Shown: positions 1 to 12,479 of the stretch, in pieces
Layout of the letters: every line of letters starts with the position of its first letter
Position numbering within the stretch: the stretch's first letter is position 1
Made by a program: the position numbers and the translations under genes
The notes under the pieces: model-generated
Database searches by the model: none
Told to the model about the DNA's origin: nothing
Seen by the model: the letters and a program-made list of their open reading frames with translations, nothing else
Origin: Chlorocebus sabaeus
Lineage: Eukaryota > Chordata > Mammalia > Primates > Cercopithecidae
DNA length: 64,000 nucleotides
Reading direction: 5' to 3'
Assembly: GCF_047675955.1 (NCBI RefSeq)
Contig: NC_132915.1
Span: 1,711,001 to 1,775,000, forward strand

Positions 1-199
1 CCTTTGGAGTGAATGCCACCCGTGGGCTGTGTCTTGAGGCCCTGCTAGGAAAAACCTTCTCTTAAAATCACCCAGACCTGCTGGCCTGATGTTTCGTCAT
101 GGGCAAGGGCCATTGTTCTGGGGCTGCTGGTTTTAGGACTCAGTTCCAGGAATAGGAAAACTGCTCTGGGTCAAAGGCCAAATCAAAGGCCCCCAGACA

Positions 200-350
200 C
201 AGCCTTGGGGGCGATAGGGTCCAATGGTTAGAGCCAAGACCCTGGAAACAGAGGTCTAGCTGTGTGATCAGGGCAGGTTACTTCACTTTTCCTTTCTCTT
301 TTCTATCAAATGGACAGAGGAGGACCCACCTCTTGGGCCCAGGATGACAG
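200..350 (+). mobile_element. MIR fragment
   Basis: Contains ggttagagccaagaccctgg and tagctgtgtgatcagggcag, MIR-like. Confidence 0.6.
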
Positions 351-588
351 AGAAACAATGGAAGTTACGCTTCACCTGCATCGCCAGTGTCTGGCCCTGG
401 AAAGGGTGAGGTGAGCTCTGCCTATTCTCAGGGCCGCGCCTTCAGCAGAGGGCATGAGGAAGCCAGGAAGAAAGAAACGACACCAGGCCACAGGAAAGAG
501 GAAAAGCAGCTTTGGCCGGGCTTGTGATTCTGGCTCTCTGTTCCCTTGCTAACCCTCATTAGGGCAGATGCGAGAATCAGGAGCATGC

Positions 589-880
589 AGGCCTGGCGCA
601 GGGGCTCACACCCAGTACTTCGAGAGGCCAAGGTGGGAGGATCACTAGAGCCCAGAGTTCAAAACCAGCCTGGGCAACATAGTGAGACCCTGTATCTACA
701 AACAAGAAAAATAAAAAATTAGCCTGGCATGGTCATGTGCACCTGTAGTCCCAACTACTCAGGAGGCTGAAGTGGGAGGATGGCTTGAGCCCAGGAGATC
801 AAGGCTGCAGTGAACCATAATGACACCGTCGCACTCCAGCCTGGGCAACAAGTGAGACCTTAACTCTAAAAAGAGAGAGA
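589..880 (+). mobile_element. AluJ
   Basis: Full-length diverged Alu starting caggcctggcgcaggggctc, with an A-poor tail. Confidence 0.9.
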
Positions 881-1091
881 AGGAGAGCGACAGAATGTGT
901 AGAAAGCACACGAAGTGAGAGGACGTGTAGAAGGTAGGCCCGGCATGTTGTAAGTGCCCAATTACTCTTACAGAAATTGAATATTTTGTATCAGTGAACT
1001 GGGGGACTGAGTCAGTCAACACTGGAAGTTCACGATCTGGGAGCTTCCTGCACGGTCCCCATCAACCGAGACCCATGGTTTCTGCCTTCCT

Positions 1092-1386
1092 CTTTTTTTT
1101 TTTTTATGATGGAGTCTCACTCTGTCGCTGAGGCTGGAGTGCAGTGGCCCAATCTTGGCTCACTGCAAGCTCCGCCTCCTGGGTTCACGTCATTCTCCGG
1201 CCTCAGCCTCCCGAGTAGTTGGGACTACAGGCGCCCGCCACCACGCCCAGCTAATTTTTTGTATTTTTAGTAGAGACGGGGTTTCACCGTGTTAGCCAGG
1301 ATAGTCTCGATCTCCTGACCTTGTGATCCACCCGCCTCGGCCTCCCAAAGTGCTGGGATTACAGGCGTGAGCCACCGCGCCCGGCC
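1092..1386 (-). mobile_element. AluY
   Basis: Near-consensus young Alu, T-run at left, ending gccaccgcgcccggcc. It has the normal gcgcccgcca (no one-base deletion). Confidence 0.95.
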
Positions 1387-1954
1387 GGTTGCCTTCCTCT
1401 TCTTTGGGGTTACCTCCTGGAACCTCCGACTCAGAGAGCAAGCCTTGCTTCTCCTGCTCCGTGTGGAAGAGGTGACCCCCGACACCCAGAGTTGGGGCAG
1501 TCCATCTCAGTGTTACATCCACCACTTTCTCGGGGGATGGGATTCTTATGCAAAGGGCCTTTGGAGGCCTTGCCCAATAGCTCAGAATTTGGGGGTGAGC
1601 ATGTAATGCGGTCTTCAATTAGATATTGCCTTAGCCTGCACCAAGTGTTGGCAGGAATTGGTAGCTGGTGGCAAGGTGAGAAGAGGGCTGAGGACAGGGC
1701 AACAGGGACGTGAAGGACTCAGGCTGCCACATGGCTGGGAGGCATTCTCGGTCCAGCTAGGACCTCCAGGACAGTGGAGGTCTTGACTAGAATTGGCCAC
1801 AGCAGATATCCTTGACTTGTTTGCAGCCTCAGGAGGAAAGTGTCCAGTATTTCATCTTTCTGTAAGGTGTCAATATTTCATCTTTGTGTAAGGTGTCAAT
1901 ATTTCATCATTGTGTAAGGTGCCACACACAGATCTTTCGGAGATATCCTTTAGC

Positions 1955-2375
1955 ATATTATGGAGGTGTCTCTTTCTAATTAGTCATAAACAGGTGCTGG
2001 ATTTTATCTAATGCTTTGTTTAGGATCTATTGAGATTATCATATGACATGTTTTATTCTCCTTTATTCTATTAATATGATTATTATATTGAATTTTAAAC
2101 CAGCCTTATATTCCCAGGACAAAAAAACCACTTGTTCATGATGTATTATCTTTTGTATATATTTTTGTATTTTATTTGCTGCATGCCTGCTCATAAGGGA
2201 TGCAGGTCTGTGCTCTCCTTTCTTATAAGGTCTTGTCAAGTTTTGATATCAATGTTATGCTGGCCTCATAAAATGAACTGAGAAATGTTCTTTCTTTTTC
2301 TAGTCTCTGCATCGCTTCTGCACTATTGATATTATTTCTTCCCTAAATATTCAGACTACTTCTTAACATCTGTAG
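1955..2375 (-). mobile_element. L1 ORF2 fragment
   Basis: Antisense L1 reverse-transcriptase region (tgctggattttatctaatgc, atgctggcctcataaaatga). It is degenerate and non-coding. Confidence 0.75.
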
Positions 2376-2389
2376 TGGTTTTTAAAATA

Positions 2390-2845
2390 AGTCCACAAAT
2401 CATCTGATACTCTTCTCTCCACGTGGTAGAGCTCAATTCTCTTTCTCGTGCGCGGAGCCTTGATTAGGGACTTTCTGCTAATGAGTGGAATAATGGCAGG
2501 TCACATCCAAGATTACTTCATGCACTGCAGTTTCTGTCATGGGTTCTCACTCCCATCGGTCCCCCTGGAGAAGCCACCTGCCATGCTGGGAGCTGCCAGT
2601 GAGGACCCAAGGCCTCCCAACAACCACGTGAGTGACCTGAAGTGGTTTCTTCAGCCCCAGGCAAGTCTTGAGGTGACTGCAAAGCGACAGCTTGACTGCA
2701 GCCTCATGGGGGACCCTGAGCCAGAACCACCCGGCTAAGCTGCTTCCGGACTCCTAACCCTCGGAAAGCAGATGAGATTAGAACACGTGTTGCTTTTAGC
2801 TGCCATGTCTTAGGGTGATTTGTGATGCACCAACAGGTGACAGGT
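2390..2845 (+). mobile_element. Old LTR-like element (MaLR/MLT type)
   Basis: It carries gaccctgagccagaaccacc and an end resembling the MLT-type finish (ttttagctgccatgtcttag). Family assignment is by memory only. Confidence 0.45.
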
Positions 2846-2849
2846 GCTG

Positions 2850-5255
2850 TGGCTCGGAAGTTAACTCTCTTAAACTCACCTCTTGCTTGTTCTTAGAATA
2901 CCTTTACATTCCACTGGAGCACATCCTACATTAACTTCCTAAAAGGAGTACAAGAGTAGTAAAATTGTCAGTTCTTGCAAGTTTGAGATGCCTTCATTTT
3001 ATCCTCACACTTGATTCATAGTTTGGCTGGATGTAGAAATCTGGGTGGGTCACAAGTTTTCCTGAAAAGTGTGAGGACATCATTTGACCGCCTTCCAGCT
3101 TCCAGGACACTATGGTGAAATGCAGTGTCATCATGATTCTCGTTTCATTGTGTGTCATTGCTTTTTCTTCTCTTCTAGAAGCTTCTGAGATATTAGTTTT
3201 AATCCCTGGGGTTATAAAGAATGAGTATTTTTTCACTAATTGTGAAATTAATGGATTCAGTGCAGAGCAGCCCCACATAGTAGGGCTTTCTGTGATGAGG
3301 GAACACTCCTCATCAGCCTGCCCAGTAGAGCAGCCACCTCCCACGTGCAGCTCTCACGCACTTGAAATGTGGCTAGCGCAACTGAGGAACGAAAGTTCAA
3401 TCTCATCTAATCTCAGTTAATTCTCATTTTAACTTAGTTACCCATGGTAGCTAGTAGCTACCATCTTGAACAGTGCAGATCTAGGTATCCTGAGTACGTT
3501 CTGATAGAGTGTATTTTTCTTTTTTATTTCTTCTCCTTTCTCTGGCTTCGTTTTTCGGTTCATCACTATTAGATATCCTTGACTGGTCCTCTTAAGTTTC
3601 TTTCATTTATGTTCTTCTTGTCTATCTCTGCCTTTTTGTTCCTCCTTTGGAACGTTCCCTTTGTTTTCTACTTTAACGTGACTTTTTTTATTTTGCTTTT
3701 TTTCTTTAAGTTTCAAAAGCTCTTCTTATTGTCGGATTGTTTATTTTTAAAGGGTCTCATACTTGATATATGGATGCATTATTTTACTTTATCTCTGAGA
3801 GGTTTTTTTTTTTTAAGTTTTTGTGTGTTCTATGCATTTTCTCTTTCCTCTAAGTTCACTTTATTCTGTCTCTGTCATGTGAGTGTTGCTCCTTAAATGT
3901 CTGATGATCTGGGGCTATTTGCTCATATTTAAGACTTAAGTGCTAAAAGCCTAAATGAAAGCTTTGGAGGGTGGGCAGAGCTTCTTAGTGGGTGAGAGTC
4001 CTTTCAGAGTCCTCAGGTGACAAGCGTCCTGATGGAGGTCCCTAAGAGGTCAGCATCAGGAGGTCTCCTCTCTGGGTCCATTTCATTTCTTAAGGGAAGC
4101 ATCCTTCAGTCCCGTGCCTGCAGGAGGGCGGGGCCGCAGGTGTGTGTCTGCCTTCCCGTGTTCTGAGAGCAAAGAAAGGTAAGAAAGCTGGAGACCTCAC
4201 CATTCAGTATGAAGACATTCCCCACATCCCCCCATTTTTAACCCTGCATCTGAGCTCTGTTCTGCACTGTGCTGTCTGATGGCCCCTAGTCCAGAGCAGA
4301 AGAGCTAAATTTCTCACCAGATAACCCTCCAGCCTCCTTAGGGGAGAGGGTGGCAATTGCCTGGGTGGATGGGCAACTTCATCCAGACCTTTATCAACCC
4401 CTTGGTTTTTGGCTTCACTGAGCATGGCACCTGGTGCCTTTGAGACCTGACAGGTTCTAGGGGACAAGGAAGCTCCTTCTCACCTGTGTCCCCTCTGCTG
4501 ACATTCAGGATGGACATTTTTGGCCTGTTCTGTCCATTCCTACTTCTTCAGCGTCTCTCTATCTTTCAGGGATATCCTACAATCTCTCTTCCACAGCTAT
4601 GTTGGTCCTCGTGGGTTAACCTTTGCGTTTCCTTTATTGTCATCCTGGTGAGCTTTTGGAGGGATAGGAAGCAAACCCACAGGGCCCCTGCCCATGTCTA
4701 ATAAGAAGCTTTGTTTTTGAGTCTGACTCGAGTTCTCCACACTGGCTTTCCTCCACCAATGAGCCTCACCTGCCTGCGCACGTCTTCCCCATTCACTCAG
4801 ACAGCTTCAGCTGCAGCCAGCGCCTTCTCAATCCCAGCTGCCTTCTTCTGAAAGCTCACGTTGCTTTTCTTCCCTCGGTATCCCTCCCATTTAATTCAAC
4901 CTCAAATCCCACTATCTCCATGGAGTACTCAATGACTAGTTCAGCCCATAATAAACTTTTTATTCTCCAATTCTCTTAGCACCTATAGTTTGCACATATA
5001 CTCTAACTCTATTTATTGATTTACTTATTCCTGGATTCATTCCTTTACTTATTAGCTGGGAACTTGTCTCCAGAGCCTTTTGCTTTGTTAGGGTACATAA
5101 AATGCAGTCATATAGAGCGTATTAGAATCACGTGGGAAAGAAAAGGAAAAGGCCAAGGTAGACATGTAAACTGGGGCCAAAAAGGAGCCGATACAAGAGC
5201 ATGCACTGTCACATAATGAGTCTTACATGCTCAATGGGTGCACCAAAAAATCAGC
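2850..5255. other. Intergenic sequence without a recognised gene
   Basis: AT-rich, T-rich sequence (3500-3900) that may be old antisense retroelement, then moderately GC-rich unique sequence. No exon or RNA gene recognised. Confidence 0.6.
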
Positions 5256-5259
5256 TTCA

Positions 5260-5556
5260 GGCTGGTGCGGTGGCTCACGTTTGTAATCCCAGCACTTTGG
5301 AGGCCAAAGCGGGTGGATCACCTGAGGTCAGGAGTTTGAGACTAGCCTGGCCAACATGGCGGAACCCCATCTCTACTAAAAATACAAAAATTAGCCAGGT
5401 GTGGTGGCGCGTACCTGTAATCCTAGGTCCTCGGGAGGCTGAGACAGGAGGATCACTTGAGCCTGGAAGCAGAGGTTGCAGTGAGCCAAGATCACGCCAC
5501 TGCACTCCAGCCTGGGTGACAGAGCGAGACTCCATCTCAAAAAAAAAAAAAAAAAA
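5260..5556 (+). mobile_element. AluS
   Basis: Full length with an 18-base A tail. Target duplication aatcagctt is seen on both sides. Confidence 0.95.
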
Positions 5557-5742
5557 CAATCAGCTTGAAGTTTTCTAGCAGTCAGTATAAAGATCATTTA
5601 TCCAAACAACAAGTGTCCAACATGACAGAATCCACCTTAGGAGAGTTCCATTATCCAGCCTCTGCTAGTACTCAACAGGATGGTTGCTGATACGTCGGGC
5701 TTTTTTACGAGGGGATCCCATGTCCTGAAAGGCACATATTGT

Positions 5743-5862
5743 CAGCTCCACCCTCGCAGACACGGGGGGTCTCAGCTCCACCCTCGCAGACACGGGGGGT
5801 CTCAGCTCCACCCTCGCAGACACGGGGGGTCTCAGCTCCACCCTCGCAGACACGGGGGGTCT
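5743..5862. repeat. 30-bp minisatellite, four identical copies
   Basis: Copies start at 5743, 5773, 5803 and 5833, each beginning cagctccaccctcgcagaca and ending cggggggtct. No differences between copies are seen, so the array is young or homogenised. Confidence 0.97.
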
Positions 5863-6439
5863 GATAGGACTGTCATGAAAGGTCACTGAGCTTTCCCAGC
5901 TAATATGGTGGAGAAAATTGCCAGACTCTTTCATCAGAGAATATTGAATGCCCTTGTCAGAAACAAGATGCTGGACCTCTGGGCTAACACAGGGTGGCAT
6001 TTCGCCTGTGACCCCAGCAGTGTTTTCTGGGCAGTGCGTAAGACTTGAGTTACAGGCCCAGCTTTTCACTTTTATGAGAATCCCCGGTTTTCTCTGAATT
6101 TTGGTTTCCTTCCTTGTAAGATGAAGATATACTTACCCTGCCTACTACTCAGGACTAATGTGAGAGTCAACTGAGTTAATATCCAAATGCTATATAAATC
6201 GAATTTAAAATGCTATATATCTGTCTTCTTATTGTCTATGCTTTTTCCTGAAGTCTAAATTACCCTTTTGAGAAACTATGCTGTCCAACCTCATATGGTT
6301 CGAAGATGCTAAAGGAAACATGCGTATGACACGTGACAGGGCCTTAAAACATATCGGGCTAAGCTGCCTCTGGAAACAGAAAGCCTTCTCCCAACACTGA
6401 ATACTCTGAACTTAGAACAGAGAATCTAACACAGCAGAT

Positions 6440-6742
6440 TTTTTTTTTTTTTTTTTCAGAGACAGGGTCTCACTCTGTGGCCCAGGCTGGAGCGCAGTGA
6501 CACCATCATAGCTCACTGTAGCTTTCATCTCTTGGACTCAATAGCTCCTCCTGCCTCAGCCTTCTGAGTACCTGAAACTACAGGCACGCACCGCAAGCCC
6601 AGCTAATTTCCTAAATCTTCTTGTAGAGATGGGGTTTCATCATGTTGCCCAAGCTAGTCTCAAACACCAGGGCTCAAGTGAACCTCCTGCCTCGGTTTCC
6701 CAAAGTGCTGGGATTAGAGGTGTGAACCACAGCACCTGGCCT
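6440..6742 (-). mobile_element. AluJ
   Basis: Full length, T-run at left, agcagat target duplication. Confidence 0.93.
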
Positions 6743-7030
6743 AGCAGATCTTTCATATACGCAGACACGAAACCAGGCTAGATGGAGACTGTGTCAAGCT
6801 GCATCTCAGAAAGCCCTTTCGCATTCTCTATCGCATTAAATGCCCACAACAATGCAGTGAGCTAAGTATGACTACTCTCAATTTAAAGAGAAGTGACAGG
6901 AATTTTTCAAAAATCAGTCAGTAAGTGGGAAGACACTTCTCAGTCCTAAATCTTGCTCAGCGTCCACACAATCTAAAGAATTTGTCTAACCACGGACTAT
7001 GATGAGAGAGAGCACATACACGCTCTAAAT

Positions 7031-7369
7031 CAGGGGTCCCCAAACCCCAGGCCGACGACGGGTACCAGTCCACGGCCTGTTAGGAACCAGGCCACAGAGC
7101 AGGAGGTGAGCGGTGGGCGAACGAGCATCCCCACCTGAGATCAGCCTCCTGCCAGATCAGCGGCGGCATTAGATTCGCATGAGGGTGTGAACTCTCTTGG
7201 GAACTGCGCAGGTGAGGGATGTAGGTTGCATAGTCCATAACAGAATCCAATGTCTGATGATCTGAAGTGACAGCTGCATCCCCAAACCACCCTCCCCCTT
7301 CCCTTCGCCCCCGCCCACCCGTCTTCCACGAAACTCGTCGCTGGTGCCAAAAACTTTGGGGATGGCTGC
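7031..7369 (+). mobile_element. MER1-type hAT-Charlie DNA transposon
   Basis: It begins caggggtccccaaa and ends with the matching inverted end ttggggatggctg. The body matches MER1 as I know it (tcagcggcggcattagattc). Flanks ctctaaat and ctctagag look like a decayed 8-bp target duplication. Confidence 0.85.
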
Positions 7370-7479
7370 TCTAGAGGACTCCTCATAGTCACTGGCTCTA
7401 GGAATGAGTGACAGGCACACAACAGTACAGATAAAGGAAATCCTTTTGAAGGATGGGCTGAACATGTCCTTTGAATTTG

Positions 7480-9750
7480 GTTTCAAACTGGACTGAAAAG
7501 AAGATGCTTCATAGGATCTCTGTTTAAAACTGTGGGGTAAAGTCCTTTGTTGAGCATCTGGTTCCTGCCCTAGGAAAAGAACATTGTCTTTCTTGAGCTT
7601 TGCCTAAAATCCCTAGAGCAGACAATTTTCTGTTCTCAAACCACCACTTCAAACATCTCAGGATAGGGGTTAAAAACAAAAGAAAGCTCTTGTTTTTCCC
7701 ACTACAGCCACCAGCCAAAATGCCAGCGGCTCATGGCTCACCCCAAACCGCTGGGCACTTAGGAATCCATGGTGGCCATTGAAAGGCAACAAGAGATGGA
7801 GAGTTGAAGGCAAAACCACTTATGGCAAAATAGTTTGCCTCATCGCCAATGCCCGCATGACTGGCAGAGTGCATGAGCCTGGGGTAAGAGGGGACGGGCA
7901 TGGAGGGCTCAGGGAGGAGTTGCTGGAACGTTCAGTACCATGGCTGTCTAGTGCTTAAACCAACCTTCCCACTGAAAACCACCAAAATGCTAAGGAAGAA
8001 AAAATGTACCTGCACCAAAACCTGATCATTATCAGACCAAACCTACAAGAAGCCAGAACCCCAAAGAGATAGCTGTGATTTGAAGCTCTTTAGCCCCGTA
8101 GGCGTTTGCTGAACTCAGCACATTTGAGCTCCAGTTTTTACACTTCCCAGAAGATACTTCGGGACCACCCAAGGTGGGAAACCTAATAGAATAGTGTGGC
8201 CTATAAGCTTCCCCGCCCCTTCCCCAAGGCACTGCAAAGAGAAGCTGCAGTGCTAAGCAGAGCAGGGGGAGGCAAAAGCTGCACCCGCATAGCAGCCCTC
8301 TCTGTGTTTGCAGCCAAACATACGAAACGTCAAGCTGTGAATTTCGTTAAAAGCACTGCAGGTGGATAGTGGCCTCCCGGGGCAGAGGTAAGTGCAGATG
8401 CTCTCCGAAGAACACCCCCTCACTCCAAGCCTCAAAGAGGCCCCACAAATAACCTTCTAAGGCTAGGGAGTGGCCCTGTGAAAAATAAAGCACACAAGGA
8501 AAAAGGCATCATGAGTGGGAAGCGGCAGAAACCAAGTCAAGGTACCAGGCTTTCGTTTGAAGCTTACGGACTTTATTACAGGGGAGCCCTGTGGACCGTA
8601 TCTGACCACGCTGAGATCTAAGAACATTTTAGCCAAAAGGAGAATAGCATCAGAAGAGGAGATTGTCCCCAGTGTGCAGGCTCACACCTCCGACTGACAG
8701 ATGGCCTCATTCCCCGGAACTTAAAGTTCCTGGAAAAGCAGAGGACGCAGTGTGGTTTCTCTTCTGCTTCTCTTTCCGCGGCTGTTTTCACCCTCCCCTG
8801 CCTCATGAAAGAAGCTGACTGCACTCTGTACCTTCCCCGCTGCCATGGCTCTTCCGCTGTGCTCTGGATAACCAGCTCACCTCCACATGTGACAGAGCCC
8901 ACTCAGCCTACTCTCCAGACAGGATCTGGAGGGCGCCCTCAAAATTAATCCATCTGTCGTCCATCCCATCCACAGGAAAGCATTTCCTGCTCATCTGGCC
9001 AGTTTGGCTAATGGTGATTAAAAACCATTTTCATCTGCTTCAAGATCTTGAGACTCTTGTAAATAACCATTTTCGACTTCGGTAACCACGTCCGTGGCCC
9101 CAGGAGATCCAGCTCATGAGTCCTCCATTGCCTTCACTCGTACAGCACTGGGGCCACCAGCGCTTGAGTCAGGGTCTATGGACTATGTTCGGTGTCCCAG
9201 CTGTACCCCACAACTCTGGGTTCCCTCGGTCATATCTGCAACTCTGCCCTGAGAGCTTTCCCCCCAGAACCTCGGAGGTCACTCTCACCGTATGCCTGCA
9301 GGTGGCAGGAAGGACTGAGGAACCGCCACACACCGACCACCCCCACTAGCAGGCCTGAATTAACTACTTTTAAGACTTGGTGTATACATACCCCAGCTCC
9401 CTTGCCTCTTGGGTTGGATAATTCTGAGAGGCGAGTTTCCCTGAGTTCCCACAGGATGGGGCTCCTTAGCACTCACCTGCCCTCCTTCCTCTCAGGCCTT
9501 TCCAGTAGAATGAGCAGGAGGCACTGAGCTCCCTAGTGGCCTCTGTGAGCACAAGGTCAGTCCCAGGCCGTTCCCTTAGTTCCCAAGTGACTGGAGCCCG
9601 GACCTTCTGAGTGGCTGCCTTAATTTTCCCCTTGTCCTCCTGGAAGGAGGGCCCAGGATGTTGAATTCTGGAGTAGCTAAAAGCCTCCACTTTAAACTTC
9701 TCCCTCCTCCCTGGGGCTACACCTAAAAAATTCTATTAGAATCACACCTC
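7480..9750. other. Non-repetitive intergenic sequence
   Basis: Little recognisable repeat content. Short open frames on both strands lack codon patterns, splice context or known similarity, so none is called. Confidence 0.6.
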
Positions 9751-9959
9751 TGTTTCAGACAGAATCTCCACAGCACCCCCAGAAGAATGGGACAGGGGAT
9801 GGGAGAGGCTGTGTGGGGCTCAGCCACAGGGACACGTCCTACCAGCAGGGTTAGCGGATCCCAAAGAGAGCAGAGACTCCAGGGAAAGGAAGAAGAGCGC
9901 TGAGTCGGCACGGAGACAGTGCTTATCTCCGGGTGGCGGGCCAGGAGGGATTCTTTGCC

Positions 9960-10600
9960 CTTCTTCTTGACTATACTTTTCAAATTCTCTAAAACGTTTC
10001 AGAAATAAGATAATCACAAAGTCTGCAAGTATCTCCCTGCAAGGTATAATCACTTTACAGTGGAGAACACAGCAGACATCACCTAACTAAGTGATAAAGG
10101 TGACATCTCCAGGAACGGCTCACATGGGTAACGGCTGCTCCCCGGCGGGGGCGGGGGTGGGGGGTGAACCCAGCACTGCCCCTGAGATTCCGAACCCATC
10201 TGATCCTGAGGGAACGTCAGACAAGCCCAAGTTGAGGGACTTCCTACAAGATAACTGGTCCATATGCTCAAAAAATGTCCAAGTCATAAAAAAATGAAGA
10301 AAAACTGAGGAACTGTTCCAGATTAGAGGAGACTAAAGAAAACAATAACTAACTCAAGGTGTGATTCAGCAAAGGCCCATTCGTGGGCCTAGGGGAAATA
10401 TGATGGGGGTCTGTGGAGGGTAACACAACTATATCAATGTTCATTTCCTGATTCCGTCAGTAGCCTGTGCTTATTTTGGGGAGAAATATAACCGAGGCAT
10501 TGATAGGGCATCAATGTGGGTGAAGGGTGCATGCAAACTCTTTGCATAATTTTTACACTTTTAGAAGCTTCAAATTATTTCAAAATAAAAAGTTAGAAAA
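9960..10600 (+). mobile_element. Old L1-like 3-prime fragment
   Basis: It contains gaggaactgttccagattag and ends ttatttcaaaataaaaagtt, as old L1/HAL1-type 3-prime ends do. A G-rich stretch at 10143-10166 interrupts it. The exact family is uncertain. Confidence 0.45.
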
Positions 10601-11235
10601 GAAAATGGCCATTAACTTTATAATCCGAAAAAAAAAATGTTTTAGGACAAAAATATGTCTCTGGTCACAGCCTGTGCTGTGAATCCATGGAGTCGATTTT
10701 TGCTGTCAGCGAAGTTCCCAACAGCTGGAGAAGAACAAGGAACAAAAGCCGAGCTGCCATCCTGAGCTCCCAGGGTCCCAGACACAAAGCTGGCCTCTCC
10801 GGCTTTACTGAAAGATAAGTGCTGATAAGGCCTGCGGGTCATCTTCGTCAGCACGGGCCCCCCAGCTCGCTGAGAGGGGCTCGCCCTTCCAGAGCTCAGC
10901 CAGACATAAGCCAGAGCAGAGCGTGTTTCTTTTCAGCTGAAAGCTGCAGCTGGTGCATCCACCCTGGGTAGGAGCAGACTCTCAGCAGGGTGCCCACCAG
11001 AGTGGGGGCCTGCAGACGCCCCTGCCCAGCGAGGCTGGGAGGCCACAGCCCAGGTCTTCCGGATGGAGATTGAACTTCAGCATTCCGTTTGGATCAGGCC
11101 AGAAAAAAAAAAAAGCAGCAGCAGCAAAATCTCACTATCACTCTTAGTAAAACAAGATAAGCTACAAAAACAACTAATGCAACTACTGGCTTACACCCAA
11201 GTCTCACCAAGTTCCCCATAAGAACGACCACAGGG

Positions 11236-11313
11236 TGACCACACTGACTAGTTGTCCTGGCCTGGTTGACCACACTGACTAGTTGTCCTGGCCTGGTTGA
11301 CCACACTGACTAG
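11236..11313. repeat. 31-bp tandem repeat, about 2.5 copies
   Basis: The phrase tgaccacactgactag recurs at 11236, 11267 and 11298 with identical intervening sequence (ttgtcctggcctggt). Confidence 0.95.
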
Positions 11314-11469
11314 CGGTTCCAGCGAAGTGTTGCCGGAAACACTGTCAAGGTAGGGTTTGTGCCTGGTCCCCTCGAGTCCAAGGCTGGAGGTGGGCGTCTC
11401 CGTGCCAGCTGGGCCAAAGGGCAGACCTGGCTGCATCAGGGCAAAAAAAGGCCATCATCTCCATAGATG

Positions 11470-11800
11470 CTGGAAGCTGCTCTCTCGCCGACTTTAACTG
11501 TGGGGGCCTCGGCCCCCCGTTTTTTAACTACTGGAAGACGTAGCCCTGAGTCCAACCTCTTCCACGCCTGGCGATGCTGCTAAGAACGCGGAGCAGGGCC
11601 GGGAGCGGGCGCCGAGGCACGGAGCCACACTGCCCCCTGGCGGCCGCCTCCCCGCCCCGGCGCCGCCTCGCGAGGCGGAGGTTCAATGTCACTACTGCGG
11701 TGCTGAATTCGGACTCGAGACGATTAGTGCGGGGCGTCGGGTCCATCCAGGGGAGGAGAACGTTCCTAATGCGGAGTGTCACGAGCCCTGCGTTTAAGGT
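11470..11800. promoter_or_regulatory. CpG-rich block (possible CpG island), left part
   Basis: CpG and GC density are high, especially 11570-11690, against an AT-rich or Alu-rich background. No convincing exon with a known protein match was recognised. It may be a promoter of an unannotated transcript or an insulator, given the CTCF-like motif inside. Confidence 0.45.
11630..11643 (-). promoter_or_regulatory. CTCF-like motif in CpG-rich block
   Basis: The minus strand reads CCGCCAGGGGGCAG, which fits the CTCF core CCRSNAGRKGGCRS at every position. It sits in unmasked GC-rich sequence downstream of HSD17B3. Confidence 0.6.
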
Positions 11801-11948
11801 CTGGCTCTGGAACTCTCTGATCTCAGCTGTGAAAGGAGGAAAATAATTAAAGCCTGTGTTGTAAAGATCACACGAGGCGATGTGTGTGATACAGGCTTTC
11901 CCCGCCCCGACCCGAACACACATGCACAGAAGACGAGGTCATGAGGGA

Positions 11949-11965
11949 TATATATATATATATTT
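11949..11965. repeat. (TA)n microsatellite
   Basis: Short TA run next to the 3-prime end of a minus-strand Alu. Confidence 0.85.
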
Positions 11966-12165
11966 TCGGAGTCTCGCTCTGTCACCCAGGCTGGAGTGCA
12001 GTGGTGTGATCTCGGCTCACTGCAAGCTCCGCCTCCTGGGTTCAAGCGATTCTCCTGCCTCAGCCTCCCAAGTAGCTGGGACCACAGGCGCCGCCACCAC
12101 GCCCGGATATTTTTTGTTTTTAAGAGATGGGGTTTCACCGTGTTGGCCAGGCTGGTCTCGATCTC
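11958..12165 (-). mobile_element. AluY, 5-prime part missing
   Basis: It stops at gtctcgatctc where the poly-T of the next Alu begins. It carries the one-base deletion aggcgccgcca. Confidence 0.9.
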
Positions 12166-12473
12166 TTTTTTTTGTTTTTTTTGGTTTTTTTTTTTTTGAG
12201 ACAGAATCTCACTCTGTCACCCAGGCTGGAGTGAGTGGCGCAGTCTTGACTCACTGCAAGCTCCACCCCCCGGGTTCCCACCATTCTCCTGCCTCAGCCT
12301 CCCGAGTAGCTGGGACCACAGGCTCCGCCACCGCACGGCTAATTTTTCGTATTTTTAGTGGAGACGGGGTTTCACCGTGTTGGCCAGGATGGTCTCGATC
12401 TCCTGACCTCGTGATCCGCCCGCCTCGGCCTCCCAAAGTGGTGGGATAGGCGTGAGCCACCGCGCCCGGCCGA
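12166..12473 (-). mobile_element. AluY, abutting the previous Alu
   Basis: Interrupted T tract at left, ending gccaccgcgcccggcc. It has aggctccgccaccg with the same base missing. Confidence 0.93.
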
Positions 12474-12479
12474 CGGTTA

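Noticed and set aside
11880..12449. 189-codon plus-strand frame
   Set aside because: Its protein is translated antisense Alu sequence, seen repeatedly in primate DNA.
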